Source: Microvirga sp. 3-52
GTDB taxonomy: Bacteria > Pseudomonadota > Alphaproteobacteria > Rhizobiales > Beijerinckiaceae
DNA length: 64,000 bases
Direction of reading: 5' to 3'
Assembly: GCF_018383585.1 (NCBI RefSeq)
Contig: NZ_JAHAMK010000016.1
Span: 16,196-80,195 of the forward strand
Of this stretch, positions 42,417-53,000 are shown one piece after another. Within the stretch, counting starts at the first letter, position 1. Every line of letters begins with the position of its first letter. Below the pieces are notes generated by a model. It had not been told where the DNA came from. It did not search any database and saw only the letters and a program-made list of their open reading frames with translations. A program made the translations under genes and the position numbers.

Positions 42417-42965
42417 TCAGGCGACGCTCTTCAACGTCTCTTCGGCTTTCAGGAAGGCCTTGACCTCGGGCGCGGCCGCCGGCGCCTCCGCCTGAACCCC
42501 GACCTCGCGCATGAGGCGGCTCACCGAGACGAAGCACCTCTCCTTGCGGTCGTAGAGGCCTGCCCTGACAAGGGCGATGGCGTTGATGATCGGGCTGCCG
42601 TCCTTGGATTTCGAAACCAGCCGGTGCTCCATGACCACATGGCTGTCGGACCAGGTGAGAATCCGGGTCTCAAGCGTGAAGGAGCGAAAAGGCCTGAGCT
42701 CTCGCCTGAAGCGGATCTGCCCCGCCCCCACGACGGGCACCCAGCCATGCTTGAGGACGGGCCGCCACAGGCCGGAGCGGATCATGATGTCGGTGCGGCC
42801 GAGATCCATGAGCGTCCAATAGCGCCCGTTGTTCATGTGCAGGGACGTGTCGAGATCGTGCGGCCAGACGCGGAAGCTCAGGCGCGATACGTCCCGGACG
42901 GGATCGAGCTTCGGCTGGAAAAAGGAGGTAATGATCAGGTGAAGGACGCGCAGCCACAGGTTCAT
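42417..42965 (-). CDS. Hot-dog-fold acyl-CoA thioesterase-like protein
   Basis: A 182-residue 4HBT/Them6-like protein. The hot-dog helix region is RVWPHDLDTSLHMNNGRYWTLMDLGRTD, where LHMNNGRY is the conserved turn. RILTWSDSHVVMEHRL follows. It probably hydrolyses an acyl-CoA or acyl-ACP thioester. Its start overlaps the end of the DinB gene by 4 nt, which indicates translational coupling. It lies a few hundred bp from the beta-oxidation genes, but not clearly in their transcript. Confidence 0.85.
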   Translation of the reverse strand: MNLWLRVLHLIITSFFQPKLDPVRDVSRLSFRVWPHDLDTSLHMNNGRYWTLMDLGRTDIMIRSGLWRPVLKHGWVPVVGAGQIRFRRELRPFRSFTLETRILTWSDSHVVMEHRLVSKSKDGSPIINAIALVRAGLYDRKERCFVSVSRLMREVGVQAEAPAAAPEVKAFLKAEETLKSVA

Positions 42966-43471
42966 GCAAGGCCTAGTCCGGTCTGGCGTTGGAACAGGAT
43001 GAGGTCGAGGGACGGCGCCTCGAGGCCGAAGCCCGTGAGCAGGCAGTGGACCTGTCCACGATGATGAGTCTGGTGGTTGAAGAAGTGGATCAGCGCCGGC
43101 GCCAGGGGCTGCTCGATTTCGGCCGGGTTCGTAATCGTCCTGTAGCGGATGTGGCCAGCAAGCTGGGCGTCGGAGAGACTTTCAATATAGGCGACGATCC
43201 GCTCATCCTCCTTCTGGCGCGCGTCCCGAAGGCCAGCGAGATTCTCGAACAGGATCGCATCGAGCCGGTTCGGTGCGTCCCCCTGCCCGGAAAAGCGCTT
43301 CAACCAGATGCGGTCGGTGACGAGGAGATGGTTCAGGGTGCCGTGAACCGACTTGAAGAACGCCCCGCGATCCGCACGGTAATCCGCATCGGCAAGTTGC
43401 CCCGCAACGTCATAGATGCGCTCGTTGCACCACGCATTGTAGCCCGCCATCATGGAGAAGTGCGGTTTCAT
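42962..43471 (-). CDS. DinB-family putative metal-dependent hydrolase
   Basis: A 169-residue four-helix-bundle DinB/YfiT protein. The histidine triad positions are in [20 protein letters not shown] (about residue 46) and in [17 protein letters not shown] (about residues 130-138). Members bind a divalent metal and some act as thiol-dependent transferases; the real activity here is unknown. The ATG at 43471 is chosen because the family start [16 protein letters not shown] begins there. It is translationally coupled to the thioesterase gene. Confidence 0.9.
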   Translation of the reverse strand: MKPHFSMMAGYNAWCNERIYDVAGQLADADYRADRGAFFKSVHGTLNHLLVTDRIWLKRFSGQGDAPNRLDAILFENLAGLRDARQKEDERIVAYIESLSDAQLAGHIRYRTITNPAEIEQPLAPALIHFFNHQTHHRGQVHCLLTGFGLEAPSLDLILFQRQTGLGLA

Positions 43472-43555
43472 GGAAGGCTCCTTCAGGGTCGTCACTGCCC
43501 TCGATTCATGTGACGCGGCAGAGCATCGGTCAAGCTTTGGCCTCCGATCACTCTT

Positions 43556-43650
43556 TCCGCCCCGGCCGGGCCTGTCCCGGCCAATCAAGCAGATCAGCGC
43601 GGAGCCTTTCGGAACGAGATCACCGGCACAAGGCCGGTGATGATGAGTGC
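43556..43650. repeat. Intergenic palindromic repeat, family A copy 1
   Basis: It holds GGCCGGGCCTGTCCCGGCC and, about 50 bp later, ATCACCGGCACAAGGCCGGTGAT, two hairpin-forming units. The same pair of units, in the same or inverted order, occurs at 56310-56402 and 62529-62620. It fills the gap between DinB and FadJ-like genes. Confidence 0.7.
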
Positions 43651-43659
43651 CAGGGAACC

Positions 43660-45870
43660 TCAGGCCGCCTTCTTCGCCCCGGCGGCGCGACCATAGAAGG
43701 TCTCGCCGCTCGACGCCATGTCGAGGAGGATGCGCGGCGGTGCGAAGCGGTCGCCGTGCTTGGACTGCAGGCCCTTGCACAGGTCCACGAAGGCCTTCGC
43801 GCCCATGAAATCGATGTAGGAGAGCGCACCGCCCGTATAGGGCGCGAAGCCGAAGCCGAGGATCGATCCCACATCCGCCTCGCGTGGATCGGTGATCACG
43901 CCCTCCTCGAACGTGCGCGCGGCTTCCAGAGCCTGTGTGACGAGCAGGCGTGCTTTCAGTTCCTGCATGTCGACGAGTTCAGGCTCCACCTGCTTCGTCT
44001 GAAGATCCCTCAGTCCCAGCCACAGGCGCTTCTGCCCGCCTTCCGGATAATCGTAGAAGCCCTTGCGGTTCTTCCGGCCAAGCCGCCCCTCTTTCTCTAC
44101 CAGCGCCGTGAGAAGCTCCTCCTGGTCCGGCACGATGGCCGTCTCTCCCAGTTGCGCCTTCGTGGCGCGCAGGATCTTGAGGCCGAGATCGACGCCGACC
44201 TCGTCGTTGAGGGAGAGCGGCCCGACCGGCATGCCGGCCTGCTTGCCCGCCTGCTCGATCATCGCCGCCGGCAGCCCCTCGGCGAACATGAGATGGCCCT
44301 CGAGGATGTAGGCAAGCACGCAGCGATTGGCGAAGAAGCCGCGGGAATCGTTGACGACGATCGGAGTCTTCTTGATCGCGCGCACGTAATCGAGCGCGGT
44401 GGCGAGCGCCTTGTCACCGGTCTCCTTGCCCATGATGATCTCGACGAGCATCATCTTCTCGACCGGCGAGAAGAAATGGATGCCGATGAACTGGCCTGCA
44501 TTCTTCGATTGCTGGGCAAGACCGGTGATCGGCAGGGTCGAGGTGTTGGAAGCGAAGATGCAGTCCGGACGGATCGCCGCCTCCACCTTCTGAATCACCT
44601 CGGCCTTGACCTTGGGGTCCTCGAACACCGCCTCGATGACGAGGTCGCAATCCTTCAGGTCATTGTAATCGGCAGTCGGTGTGATGCGCGCAAGAAGCGC
44701 GTCGCGATCCGCCGTCTTTGCGCGACCCTTCATGATCTGGTCGGACATGAGCTTGTGCGAATGCGCCTTGCCCTTCTCCGCAGCTTCCACGTCACGGTCG
44801 ATGAGCACGACCTCGAGGCCCGCATTGGCCGTCACATAGGCGACGCTCGCGCCCATGAAGCCTGCTCCGACGACGCCGACTCGTCTGAGGTTCGTCGGCG
44901 GCACGTCCTTCGGACGCCGCGCGCCCTTGTTGAGATCCTGCATGGAGATGAAGAGCGTGCGGATCATCGCCGCCGCCTCCTTCGAACGCAGGATCTTGGC
45001 GAACCAGCGCGATTCCACCTTCAGGGCGAGATCCATCGGAAGCTGCAGGCCCTGATAGACGGATTCGAGGATTGCGCGGATCGCCGGATAATTGTCCTGC
45101 GTCTCGCGGCGGTAGATGGCGTTGGCCGGAGGCCAGATCTGCATGCCGGCGGCGGAAAAGACCTTGTTGGACGGCAGCTTGTAGCCCTTCTGGTCCCACG
45201 GCGCGACGGAAGAGCCACCGTTCTTGATCCAGTCCTTCGCCGTCTGCACGATCTGATCGCGCGGCGCGACCGCGTGAGTGAGGCCCATGTTGCGCGCCAT
45301 GAGCGGACGGAGCTGCTCGCCCTTGAACAGCATCTGCAGGGCATCGCCGGTCTGCATCAGGCGCGCCACGCGCTGCGTGCCGCCGGCGCCGGGGAAGAGC
45401 CCGACCTTCACTTCCGGCAGGCCGACGCGGGTGGAATCCGCATCCGACAGCACCCGGTAATGGCAGGCGAGCGCCAGCTCGAAAGCACCGCCGAGGCACA
45501 CGCCGTGCACCGCCGCGGCGAACGGCTTGCCGCTGGTCTCGAGGCGGCGATAGAGCAGCGAGAGCTTGCGCGATTCATCGAAGAAGAATTGCATCGCAGC
45601 CTCTTCGCCTTTCTCCTTCGCAAGCCGCGCGTACTCCGCGCCGAGCCCCTGGAGCATGGTGAGATCGGCGCCGCCCGAGAAAGCCTCCTTGCCGGAGGTG
45701 ATGACGCAGCCCTTGATGGCGTCGTCGCCGGAAACGGCTTCGATGATCTGCTCCAGCTCGCCCATCACCTCGGGGGTGATCACGTTCATGGAGCGGCCAG
45801 GCATGTCCCAGGTCGCAAGCGCAATGCCGTCGGCATCGACCTCGAAGCGGAAATTGGTGAAGTTCGTCAT
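43660..45870 (-). CDS. fadJ: Fused enoyl-CoA hydratase/3-hydroxyacyl-CoA dehydrogenase
   Basis: A 736-residue multifunctional beta-oxidation enzyme. The N-terminal crotonase domain (about 1-190) has [19 protein letters not shown] and [21 protein letters not shown]-binding domain follows with [16 protein letters not shown] (about residues 330-345). The two HCDH domains contain [29 protein letters not shown], and [11 protein letters not shown]. It hydrates trans-2-enoyl-CoA and oxidises the 3-hydroxyacyl-CoA. The ATG at 45870 is used. It is 26 bp downstream of the thiolase gene, with the acyl-CoA dehydrogenase before that. Confidence 0.95.
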   Translation of the reverse strand: MTNFTNFRFEVDADGIALATWDMPGRSMNVITPEVMGELEQIIEAVSGDDAIKGCVITSGKEAFSGGADLTMLQGLGAEYARLAKEKGEEAAMQFFFDESRKLSLLYRRLETSGKPFAAAVHGVCLGGAFELALACHYRVLSDADSTRVGLPEVKVGLFPGAGGTQRVARLMQTGDALQMLFKGEQLRPLMARNMGLTHAVAPRDQIVQTAKDWIKNGGSSVAPWDQKGYKLPSNKVFSAAGMQIWPPANAIYRRETQDNYPAIRAILESVYQGLQLPMDLALKVESRWFAKILRSKEAAAMIRTLFISMQDLNKGARRPKDVPPTNLRRVGVVGAGFMGASVAYVTANAGLEVVLIDRDVEAAEKGKAHSHKLMSDQIMKGRAKTADRDALLARITPTADYNDLKDCDLVIEAVFEDPKVKAEVIQKVEAAIRPDCIFASNTSTLPITGLAQQSKNAGQFIGIHFFSPVEKMMLVEIIMGKETGDKALATALDYVRAIKKTPIVVNDSRGFFANRCVLAYILEGHLMFAEGLPAAMIEQAGKQAGMPVGPLSLNDEVGVDLGLKILRATKAQLGETAIVPDQEELLTALVEKEGRLGRKNRKGFYDYPEGGQKRLWLGLRDLQTKQVEPELVDMQELKARLLVTQALEAARTFEEGVITDPREADVGSILGFGFAPYTGGALSYIDFMGAKAFVDLCKGLQSKHGDRFAPPRILLDMASSGETFYGRAAGAKKAA

Positions 45871-45896
45871 GGTGGTTATCCCCTTCCCGCCTGTTC

Positions 45897-47105
45897 TCAA
45901 ACCCGCTCAATGATCGCTGCCGTACCCATGCCGGCGGCAACACAGAGCGTGATCAGCGCCGTCTGCTTGTCGGTGCGCTCCAGTTCGTCGAGCACCGTAC
46001 CCAGGATCATGGCGCCGGTCGCGCCAAGGGGGTGGCCCATGGCGATGGCGCCGCCATTCACGTTGACCTTCGCAGGGTCGAGATCCATCGCCTGCATGTA
46101 GCGCAGCACCACCGACGAGAAGGCCTCGTTGATCTCGAAGAGATCGATATCGTCCTTCGTCATGCCGGCCTTGCGAAGCGCAAGCTCCGACACGTCGATG
46201 GGTCCGGTGAGCATGAGCGCGAGATCGGAGCCGATGGAAGCAAAACCCTTGATGCGGGCGCGCGGCTTCAGTCCGGCCTTCGTGCCGCCCTCCTTGCTGC
46301 CGACCAGCACCGCGGCGGCGCCGTCGACGATGCCGGACGAGTTGCCGGCATGGTGTACGTGATTGACGGATTCCACATCCGGATGTGCCGCGATGGCCAC
46401 CGCATCGAAACCGCCCATCTCGCCCATCTGCACGAAGGCAGCCTTGAGCTGGCCGAGGGACTGCATGTCGGTCTGCGGCCGCATGTGCTCGTCCTTGGCC
46501 AGGATGGTGAGGCCATTCACGTCCTTCACCGGCACGACGGATTTGGCGAAGCGCCCCTCGTCCCAGGCCTTCGCCGCGCGCTTCTGCGACTCGACCGCAT
46601 AGGCGTCGACATCGTCGCGCGTGAAGCCGTACTTCGTCGCGATCAGGTCGGCCGAGATACCCTGCGGCAGGAAATAGGTGGGAATGGCGATGCCCGGATC
46701 GACGGGCCATGCACCGCCCGACGCGCCCATGCCGATGCGGCTCATGGATTCGACGCCGCCGCCGATGGCGATGTCCTTCATGCCCGACATCACCTGTGCG
46801 GCAGCCAGGTTCACCGCGTCGAGGCCCGAGGCGCAGAAGCGGTTGATCTGCACGCCCGGCACCTCCTTGCCGAAGCCTGCCTTCAATGCGGCCGCCCGCG
46901 CGATGTCGCCGCCCGCCTCACCGATCGGATCGACGCAGCCGAGCACCACGTCCTCCACCAGCATCGGATCGAGATCGTTGCGCTTGCGGATGGCGTCGAG
47001 CGCCGTCACGGCGAGATCGACCGCCGGAACCTCGTGCAGCGAACCGTCTGGCTTGCCGCGGCCGCGCGGGGTGCGAACGGCGTCATAGATATAGGCTTCA
47101 GCCAT
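45897..47105 (-). CDS. Acetyl-CoA C-acyltransferase (thiolase)
   Basis: A 402-residue thiolase. The nucleophilic cysteine is C91 ([14 protein letters not shown]). The C-terminal active-site motifs are [17 protein letters not shown] and the cysteine of [14 protein letters not shown]. It cleaves 3-ketoacyl-CoA to acetyl-CoA and shortened acyl-CoA, or runs the reverse condensation. It forms the beta-oxidation operon with the FadJ-like gene downstream and the acyl-CoA dehydrogenase upstream. Confidence 0.95.
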   Translation of the reverse strand: MAEAYIYDAVRTPRGRGKPDGSLHEVPAVDLAVTALDAIRKRNDLDPMLVEDVVLGCVDPIGEAGGDIARAAALKAGFGKEVPGVQINRFCASGLDAVNLAAAQVMSGMKDIAIGGGVESMSRIGMGASGGAWPVDPGIAIPTYFLPQGISADLIATKYGFTRDDVDAYAVESQKRAAKAWDEGRFAKSVVPVKDVNGLTILAKDEHMRPQTDMQSLGQLKAAFVQMGEMGGFDAVAIAAHPDVESVNHVHHAGNSSGIVDGAAAVLVGSKEGGTKAGLKPRARIKGFASIGSDLALMLTGPIDVSELALRKAGMTKDDIDLFEINEAFSSVVLRYMQAMDLDPAKVNVNGGAIAMGHPLGATGAMILGTVLDELERTDKQTALITLCVAAGMGTAAIIERV

Positions 47106-47118
47106 GGAGGCCTCCCGG

Positions 47119-47222
47119 TCAGGTTGTCATCCCGGACGCTGGGCGAATCGGGACCGTCATCAGAATAGAGCGTTTTGTGCGTCCATCGATCCCGGCTCAG
47201 CGCGTTGCCGGGATGATGCTTG
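47119..47222. repeat. Intergenic palindromic repeat between acyl-CoA dehydrogenase and thiolase
   Basis: TTGTCATCCCGGACGCTGGG at the left and GCGTTGCCGGGATGATGC at the right form the two ends of a roughly 100-bp imperfect palindrome inside the beta-oxidation operon. It looks like a small non-coding mobile palindrome; related CGTCATCCC/GGGATGA units occur at 62681-62780. Confidence 0.55.
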
Positions 47223-47226
47223 TCAA

Positions 47227-49020
47227 TCAGAACGCCTCGGCAGGGAGCGCCATGGTCGTGTCCGCGCCCGTGGAGATGCGGGCGAGGCGCGTGCCTGTCT
47301 CGGGCATCAGGCGCTCCATGAAGAAGCGGCCGGTCAGGAGCTTGGCGTCCATCTTGGCAGGGTCGCCGTCGCCTTGAGCCTTCCTCGCCTGCGCGGCCTT
47401 TGCCATCTTGGCCCACATGTAGCCCATAGCCACGAGGCCGAAGAGATGCATGTAATCGGTCGCGCCGGCGCCGGCATTGTCGGGCTTTGCCATGGCGTTC
47501 TGCATGAACCACATGGTGGCCTGCTGCAGATGACCCAGGCCCTCCTGCAGAGGCGCGGTATAGGCCTTCAGGCTCTCGTCACCGGCATTCTCCTGGCAGA
47601 AGGCGCCAACCTCGTTGAAGAAGGTCATGACGGCGCGCCCGCCGTCCTTGCCGAGCTTGCGGCCGACCAGGTCCATGGCCTGGATGCCGTTGGCGCCCTC
47701 GTAGATCTGCGTGATGCGGGCGTCGCGCACGAACTGCGACATCCCCCATTCCTCGATATAGCCGTGGCCGCCGAACATCTGCTGCGCCTTGACGGCATTG
47801 TCGAAGCCGAGATCGGTGAGCACGCCTTTCACCACGGGGGTCATCAGGCCCATGTAATCCTCGGCGGTCTGGCGCTGGGCATCGTCGGAAGAGCGATGCG
47901 CGATGTCGCTGTTCAGCCCCGTCCAGACGATGAGCGCGCGCGCCGCTTCGTTGAACGCCTTGATGGAGAGCAGCGTGCGGCGCACGTCGGGGTGCACGAT
48001 GATCGGATCGGCCGGCCTGTCGGGGAACTTCGCCCCCGTGAGAGCACGTCCTTGCAGGCGGTCCATTGCGTAGGCCACCGCATTCTGATAGGCGACCTCG
48101 GATTGTGAGAGGCCCTGCACACCCACCGCCAGACGCGCCTCGTTCATCATCACGAACATGGCATTGAGTCCGCGGTTCTCCTGGCCCACGAGCCAGCCCC
48201 TCGCGCCGTCATAGTTCATGACGCAGGTGGCGTTGCCGTGAATGCCCATCTTGTGCTCGAGGGAGCCGCAGGAGACGCCGTTGCGGTCGCCTGGCGAACC
48301 GTCACCGTTGACGAGGAATTTCGGCACCACGAAGAGCGAGATTCCTTTGGTGCCCTGCGGAGCGCCTTCGATGCGGGCGAGCACCAGATGGACGATGTTC
48401 TCCGCCATGTCGTGTTCGCCGGCGGAGATGAAGATCTTGGTGCCCGAGATCGCATAGGAGCCGTCGCCGTTCGGCACGGCCTTGGTCTTGAGCAGGCCCA
48501 GATCCGTGCCGCAATGGGGCTCGGTGAGGTTCATGGTGCCGGTCCAGGCACCCTCGACCATCTTGGGCAGATAGGTCTTCTTCTGCTCCTCGGTGCCGTG
48601 CTCCAGCAGCGCCGCAATCGCGCCCTGCGTCAGGCCCGGATACATGCCGAGCGCCAGGTTCGCCGACGAGACGAATTCCTGCATGATGGTGTTGAGAACG
48701 GAAGGCAGCCCCTGCCCGCCATATTCCTCCGGCGCGGCGAGCCCCATCCAGCCGCCGGCGGCGTAAGCTTCGTAAGCTTGCCTGAATCCCTTCGGCGTGG
48801 TCACCGAGCCGTCGGGATTTCGGGTGCAGCCCTCCTGGTCGCCGGAGAGGTTCAGGGGCGTAAACACCTCCTCGCAGAGCTTGGCGCCCTCCGCGAGGAT
48901 GGCCTCCACCGTGTCGGGCGTCGCGTCGGCAAAGCCGGGCAGGTTATTGTGACGCTCAATCGGGAAAACGTCGCTCAGGAGGAACATGACGTCTTCGACG
49001 GGGGCCTTGTAGACCGGCAT
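47227..49020 (-). CDS. Acyl-CoA dehydrogenase (FadE/DmdC-like, about 600 aa)
   Basis: A 597-residue member of the long acyl-CoA dehydrogenase subfamily. Landmarks are the N-terminal helix set (PVEDVMFLLSDVFPIERH), the FAD-site MNLTEPHCGTDLGLLKTKA, SYAISGTKIFISAGEHDM, and the C-terminal FDNAVKAQQMFGGHGYIEEW and QIYEGANGIQAMDLVGRKL. It introduces the first double bond in fatty acyl-CoA. The start MPVYKAPVED at 49020 is the family start. It is the first gene of the beta-oxidation operon, with the MerR gene upstream in the same direction. Confidence 0.94.
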   Translation of the reverse strand: MPVYKAPVEDVMFLLSDVFPIERHNNLPGFADATPDTVEAILAEGAKLCEEVFTPLNLSGDQEGCTRNPDGSVTTPKGFRQAYEAYAAGGWMGLAAPEEYGGQGLPSVLNTIMQEFVSSANLALGMYPGLTQGAIAALLEHGTEEQKKTYLPKMVEGAWTGTMNLTEPHCGTDLGLLKTKAVPNGDGSYAISGTKIFISAGEHDMAENIVHLVLARIEGAPQGTKGISLFVVPKFLVNGDGSPGDRNGVSCGSLEHKMGIHGNATCVMNYDGARGWLVGQENRGLNAMFVMMNEARLAVGVQGLSQSEVAYQNAVAYAMDRLQGRALTGAKFPDRPADPIIVHPDVRRTLLSIKAFNEAARALIVWTGLNSDIAHRSSDDAQRQTAEDYMGLMTPVVKGVLTDLGFDNAVKAQQMFGGHGYIEEWGMSQFVRDARITQIYEGANGIQAMDLVGRKLGKDGGRAVMTFFNEVGAFCQENAGDESLKAYTAPLQEGLGHLQQATMWFMQNAMAKPDNAGAGATDYMHLFGLVAMGYMWAKMAKAAQARKAQGDGDPAKMDAKLLTGRFFMERLMPETGTRLARISTGADTTMALPAEAF

Positions 49021-49235
49021 TCGGACTCTCCCAGATCGGACACCGGCATCAAAACTTCCGTTAAGGAAGCGCACCGGCCAAGTAGATAGTTCACATATAA
49101 ACCATCTTGCCGTTTTTGAAAGAGGTAGGGTGCGAAAACTTTGGTGGAAGCACCGAAGCCGATTTCTGGCCACGTCGAAACCATATCCACTAGGAAGCCC
49201 GATCAGTCCTTCGGTTCCACACGACCCAAATGGAA

Positions 49236-49280
49236 ACGCCCACCCGGCAGCAGGCATGTCGTCTGCTGCCGGGTGGGCGT
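49236..49280 (-). terminator. Strong terminator hairpin after the MerR gene
   Basis: A perfect 18-bp stem (49236-49253 with 49263-49280; arm ACGCCCACCCGGCAGCAG) with a 9-nt loop lies 34 nt after the MerR stop. On the minus strand it is followed by TTCCATTT, a weak U-tract. It insulates the acyl-CoA dehydrogenase promoter from read-through. Confidence 0.85.
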
Positions 49281-49313
49281 CCTCGAAAGATCAGGTTCTT
49301 GAGATGCTGCAGT

Positions 49314-49724
49314 TCAGGCTGCCACCGCCACGCCCGCACGCCGGGTATGGAGTTCAGCCAGCGCCTCTTCGATCTCGATCTTCTGCTGCTCGAGATGGCG
49401 GATCTGGTCCTCGATCTGGTCAAGGGAGAGCTTGAGATTCATAGCCGCTCCATTGCCTGACCGCTCCTCCGCCAGCATGGCGCGGATTTCAGTCAGGGTG
49501 AAGCCAAGCTGCTTGCCCTTGAGGATAACCGAGAGACGCTCGCGGTCGCGGGCATCGTAGATGCGGGCCGTTCCGTCCCGACGCGGGGACAGAAGACCGC
49601 GGTCTTCATAGAACCGCAGAGTGCGGAGGGTTACTCCGAACTCCCGTGCGAGATCGCCGATCGTATAAAGTTTTGCACCCTCTCCGGTCTCGCCGGCATG
49701 GGTACCGCCTGCAAATTGATCCAT
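49314..49724 (-). CDS. MerR-family transcriptional regulator
   Basis: A 136-residue MerR protein. The N-terminal domain YTIGDLAREFGVTLRTLRFY then EDRGLLSPRRDGTARIYDARDRERL spans about 20-65. A C-terminal coiled coil (about 95-127, SLDQIEDQIRHLEQQKIEIEE) gives dimerisation. There are no clustered cysteines for metal sensing, so it is not of the metal type. Alphaproteobacterial MerR members beside acyl-CoA dehydrogenase genes are LiuR/PsrA-like controllers of fatty- or branched-chain acyl degradation, which is the likely role. The ATG at 49724 is preferred over the upstream 49799. Confidence 0.9.
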   Translation of the reverse strand: MDQFAGGTHAGETGEGAKLYTIGDLAREFGVTLRTLRFYEDRGLLSPRRDGTARIYDARDRERLSVILKGKQLGFTLTEIRAMLAEERSGNGAAMNLKLSLDQIEDQIRHLEQQKIEIEEALAELHTRRAGVAVAA

Positions 49725-50085
49725 GGAACGCCCCGTTATTTCTTCAATACAGGTTCGGTGCGAACACTTCACCTTCAGTAATGATATAATACAACACATG
49801 ATCAGGACGTTGCAAGGGTCTTGAACGCTCCATCTGCCGCTGGGGCAAAAGAAAATCCTCTTTCGGAGATTCCGATAGGGAAGCTAGCTGGGCTCCCGGC
49901 AGGATTTGGCTCTAAATCCCCTCCGTTTAACGGGTTTTTTACTATGCCGGACAAAAGTTGCGGCGTCAGGCAAAGGAATTGAGAGGTGGTGATTCGCCTC
50001 TTTCAGCCTTCTGGCCCGCAGGTGAGCATCGGCACGGGGCCGGAGTCCGCCACAGGAGTTCACGCGTATCCCCGCGAGCCCAACC
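49725..50085. other. Divergent intergenic region
   Basis: No gene in 361 bp between the MerR gene and the PodJ-like gene. The first 75 bp upstream of MerR is AT-rich (49773-49800), as expected for its promoter. The remainder shows no clear repeat or RNA. Confidence 0.4.
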
Positions 50086-53000
50086 ATGAGACGACACGTC
50101 TTCTCGAGACCTGATGACCTGGACCTTGACGCCCGCGAGTTGATCGCCGCCGCGGCTCGCCGGGCCGGCATGAGCCTTGAGGAATGGGCCGCAGCCGTGC
50201 TCGAAGAGAGGCAGGACAGGCCCGCCCCTTCCCGCCGGAAGGCCGGCAGCGATCTTGAGAGCCTGATCGCCCGGATGTCTCCTCCGCCCCGGTCCCAGCC
50301 CAAGCGGGACTACGAGGCCCTGATGGCTGCCGTGGCAGCCGAAGGCGAGCGTCAGGCTCGGGATCAGGCCTCCCAGACGGCCATCGCGCTCGAATCCATG
50401 GCCAGTTGGATCGAGCAGGCCGAAATCCGCCTGAACGACGCCGCCCGCAGCTCTGCGGATCAGCAGGACCGAATCGCCGCCGTGCTGTCCCAGGCCTTGT
50501 CGTCCCTCAAGGATCGCCTTGACACCGTGGAGCATCGGGTCCTCTCGGAACGGGTTGCTCCGCCGCGCATCGAATTTCCGGTGGAGGAGGCGCTCAAGGC
50601 GCTCGCCCCCATTTCCGCGACGCTCGCCGGCATGCGAGCCGACATGTCGCGCCTCGCCACGGCTCTGGAAGAGCCCAATTCCACCTGGGGCCCTTCCATC
50701 GAAGGCATCCGCGCCGAGATCGACAGGCTGCGCTGCGGCATCGAAAGTCTTGCAACCCGCGAGGAGATCGCCGCTCTCGACGCCGCTCTCGGGTCGATTG
50801 CCAAGGACCTCGAGCAGGGCCCGACGACGAAGGATCTCCGTACCCTCGCCAGCTCGATCACCGTTCTCTACGAGCGGATCCAATCCCTTTCGGGAGAAGT
50901 GAGCGAAGGATTGCACCGGCGCATCGGCCATGAGATCGACCACATCAAAGGCAGGATCGACGCGATGGCCGAGACGGGAATAGACCGCTCCGTCGTCGAT
51001 TTCCTCAGCAGCCAGATCGCCGATATGCGCCAGGATCTGGCGCATCGGGCCGAGCCGCAGCAGATTGCCCGGCTCTCCGACGGCATCGAGATCCTCGGCC
51101 GTCAGGTTTCGGAGCTTCGCCTCCATCAGGTGAGCAAGAGCGATTTCACCGCTCTGAAGATGTCCCTCGACGATGTCTGCTCGGCTCTCTTCGTTACCGC
51201 CACGGCGCAGGAGACGAGCAAGATCCCCGAGCAGCTGGAGAGCCTGGGCCGGCGTATCGACGTCCTCGCCCGCCGGCCCGAGCCGGCACCGGCCGATCTC
51301 ACCCCGATCAGCGAGCAGCTCGCGCTCCTGACCGAGCGAATGGCCAGCCTTTCCGACGGCCGCACCGAGAACAGCCACGAGCTGACCGGAACGATCGAAC
51401 GGCTGTCCTCGCGGCTCGAGGCCGTTGCCGGACAGGAGGCGTCGTCCCACGAGCCTCTGATGCAGAGGTTCGACCGCATCGAGCAGGAATTGCGCGAGTT
51501 CGGCCGGCGGACAGACACCTCGGGAACGGAGCAGATGCTGCGCTCCATCGACGAGAAGCTCGAGCGGACGCCGCCTCACCCCGCAGGCCTCGATGCCCTC
51601 GAACGGCAGGTCATGGCCCTGGCCGAACGCTTCGAGCAGATGCCCGGAGAGGCTCTGCACAGGACCCTGAACGAGGCGGCTGGGCATCTCAAGAACCTTC
51701 AGGACGAGGCCGTCGGCATTGCCGAGCGCGCCGCCAGAACCGTACTGAACGACATCCGCCCCTCCCTGCCGAATTCCGGCGATCTCGATGCGCTCAAGCA
51801 CGGCTTCGTCGAGCTGAAGGCGTTGCACAATCGGTCCGACAAGAAGACACAGGAAACCTTGCGCGCCGTCCACGATGCTCTGGAAGCCCTCGTCTCACGC
51901 CTGCCGAACCAGCGCCCATCCGCCACCAGCGAGACGTCTGGCACCGGGCTGGCCGCGCCATCCACTCCATTGCCGCCGGCCGATCGTCTCGAAGCCGCCG
52001 TGCGCAGACTCCATGCAGCCACCCTGTCGCAGATCGAAGAAGTCGCGCCTCGTTCCTTGGACATGGCGCCTTGTGAAGCTCTGAATGTCTCGACCCCCGA
52101 GGTCCCACAGACCGGCTCGACCATGCCGGCCGTCGTGGAAGCCGATCGCAGCAATGTCCGCGCCAGCTTCATCGCCGCGGCCCGGCGGGCCGCGCACAAT
52201 GCGGTACCGGAACCGGCTTTCCCCGCAACCCTCTCCCTCTCGAGGGAGGAGGCGGAGCAGGCGGCCGAAGCGGAAGAGCCGGAGGCGAACGAACCGACCC
52301 CGTCCTTCACGTCCTTCTTCGAGCGTGTGCGTCAGAGCTTCGACAGCCATCGCCGTCCGCTTCTTTTCGGACTGGCCTTCCTGATCCTGACCGCCGGGAC
52401 GTTCCAGATATTGTCCGGCGAGCGGGGCTCCCCTGAGCTGACGTCAACACAGGCGGGGAAACAGCAGGAAGCAGCTCGGCCTGCCGAGGTGAACCATTCT
52501 TCCCTGGGCGATGGCACCAGCGTCTTTCAGACATCGAGCCTTGCCACGGGATCCAATCCTGTCGCCCCTCTGCCAGCTGGACAATTCCTCGTCGATCCCG
52601 CGACGATCGGCGGGATCCCGGCGGATGCACCGGCTGAGCTGCAGCAGGCGGCTCTCTCCGGCGATGCGGCTGCTCTCTACGAGATCGCATCCCGGGCCGC
52701 CGAAGGACGCGGCATGGCCAAGGACATGACCATCGCCGCCCACCTTTTCGAGCGGGCCTCTCAAGCGGGACTTCCTCCCGCCCAGGAACGGCTCGCCATG
52801 ATGCATGCGAAGGGGGACGGTGTTCCGCTCGATCTCAAGCAGGCCGCGTTCTGGTACGAGCGTGCGGCTTTGGGCGGCAACATTCGCGCTATGCACAATC
52901 TCGCCACCCTTCTCGCCTCCGGCAAGAACGGGAAGCCGGATTACCCCGCGGCCCTGCGCTGGTACGGCGAAGCCGCCGAATGCGGCCTGCGGGACAGCCA

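Noticed and set aside
43510..46101. An 863-codon open frame on the plus strand
   Set aside because: It lies antisense to the FadJ-like gene, whose domains and motifs are intact. High-GC codon bias leaves the opposite strand open; the translation shows no recognisable domain.
49966..51873. A 635-codon open frame on the minus strand
   Set aside because: Opposite the coiled-coil part of the PodJ-like gene. The real frame has heptads, a membrane helix and Sel1 repeats; the antisense has none.
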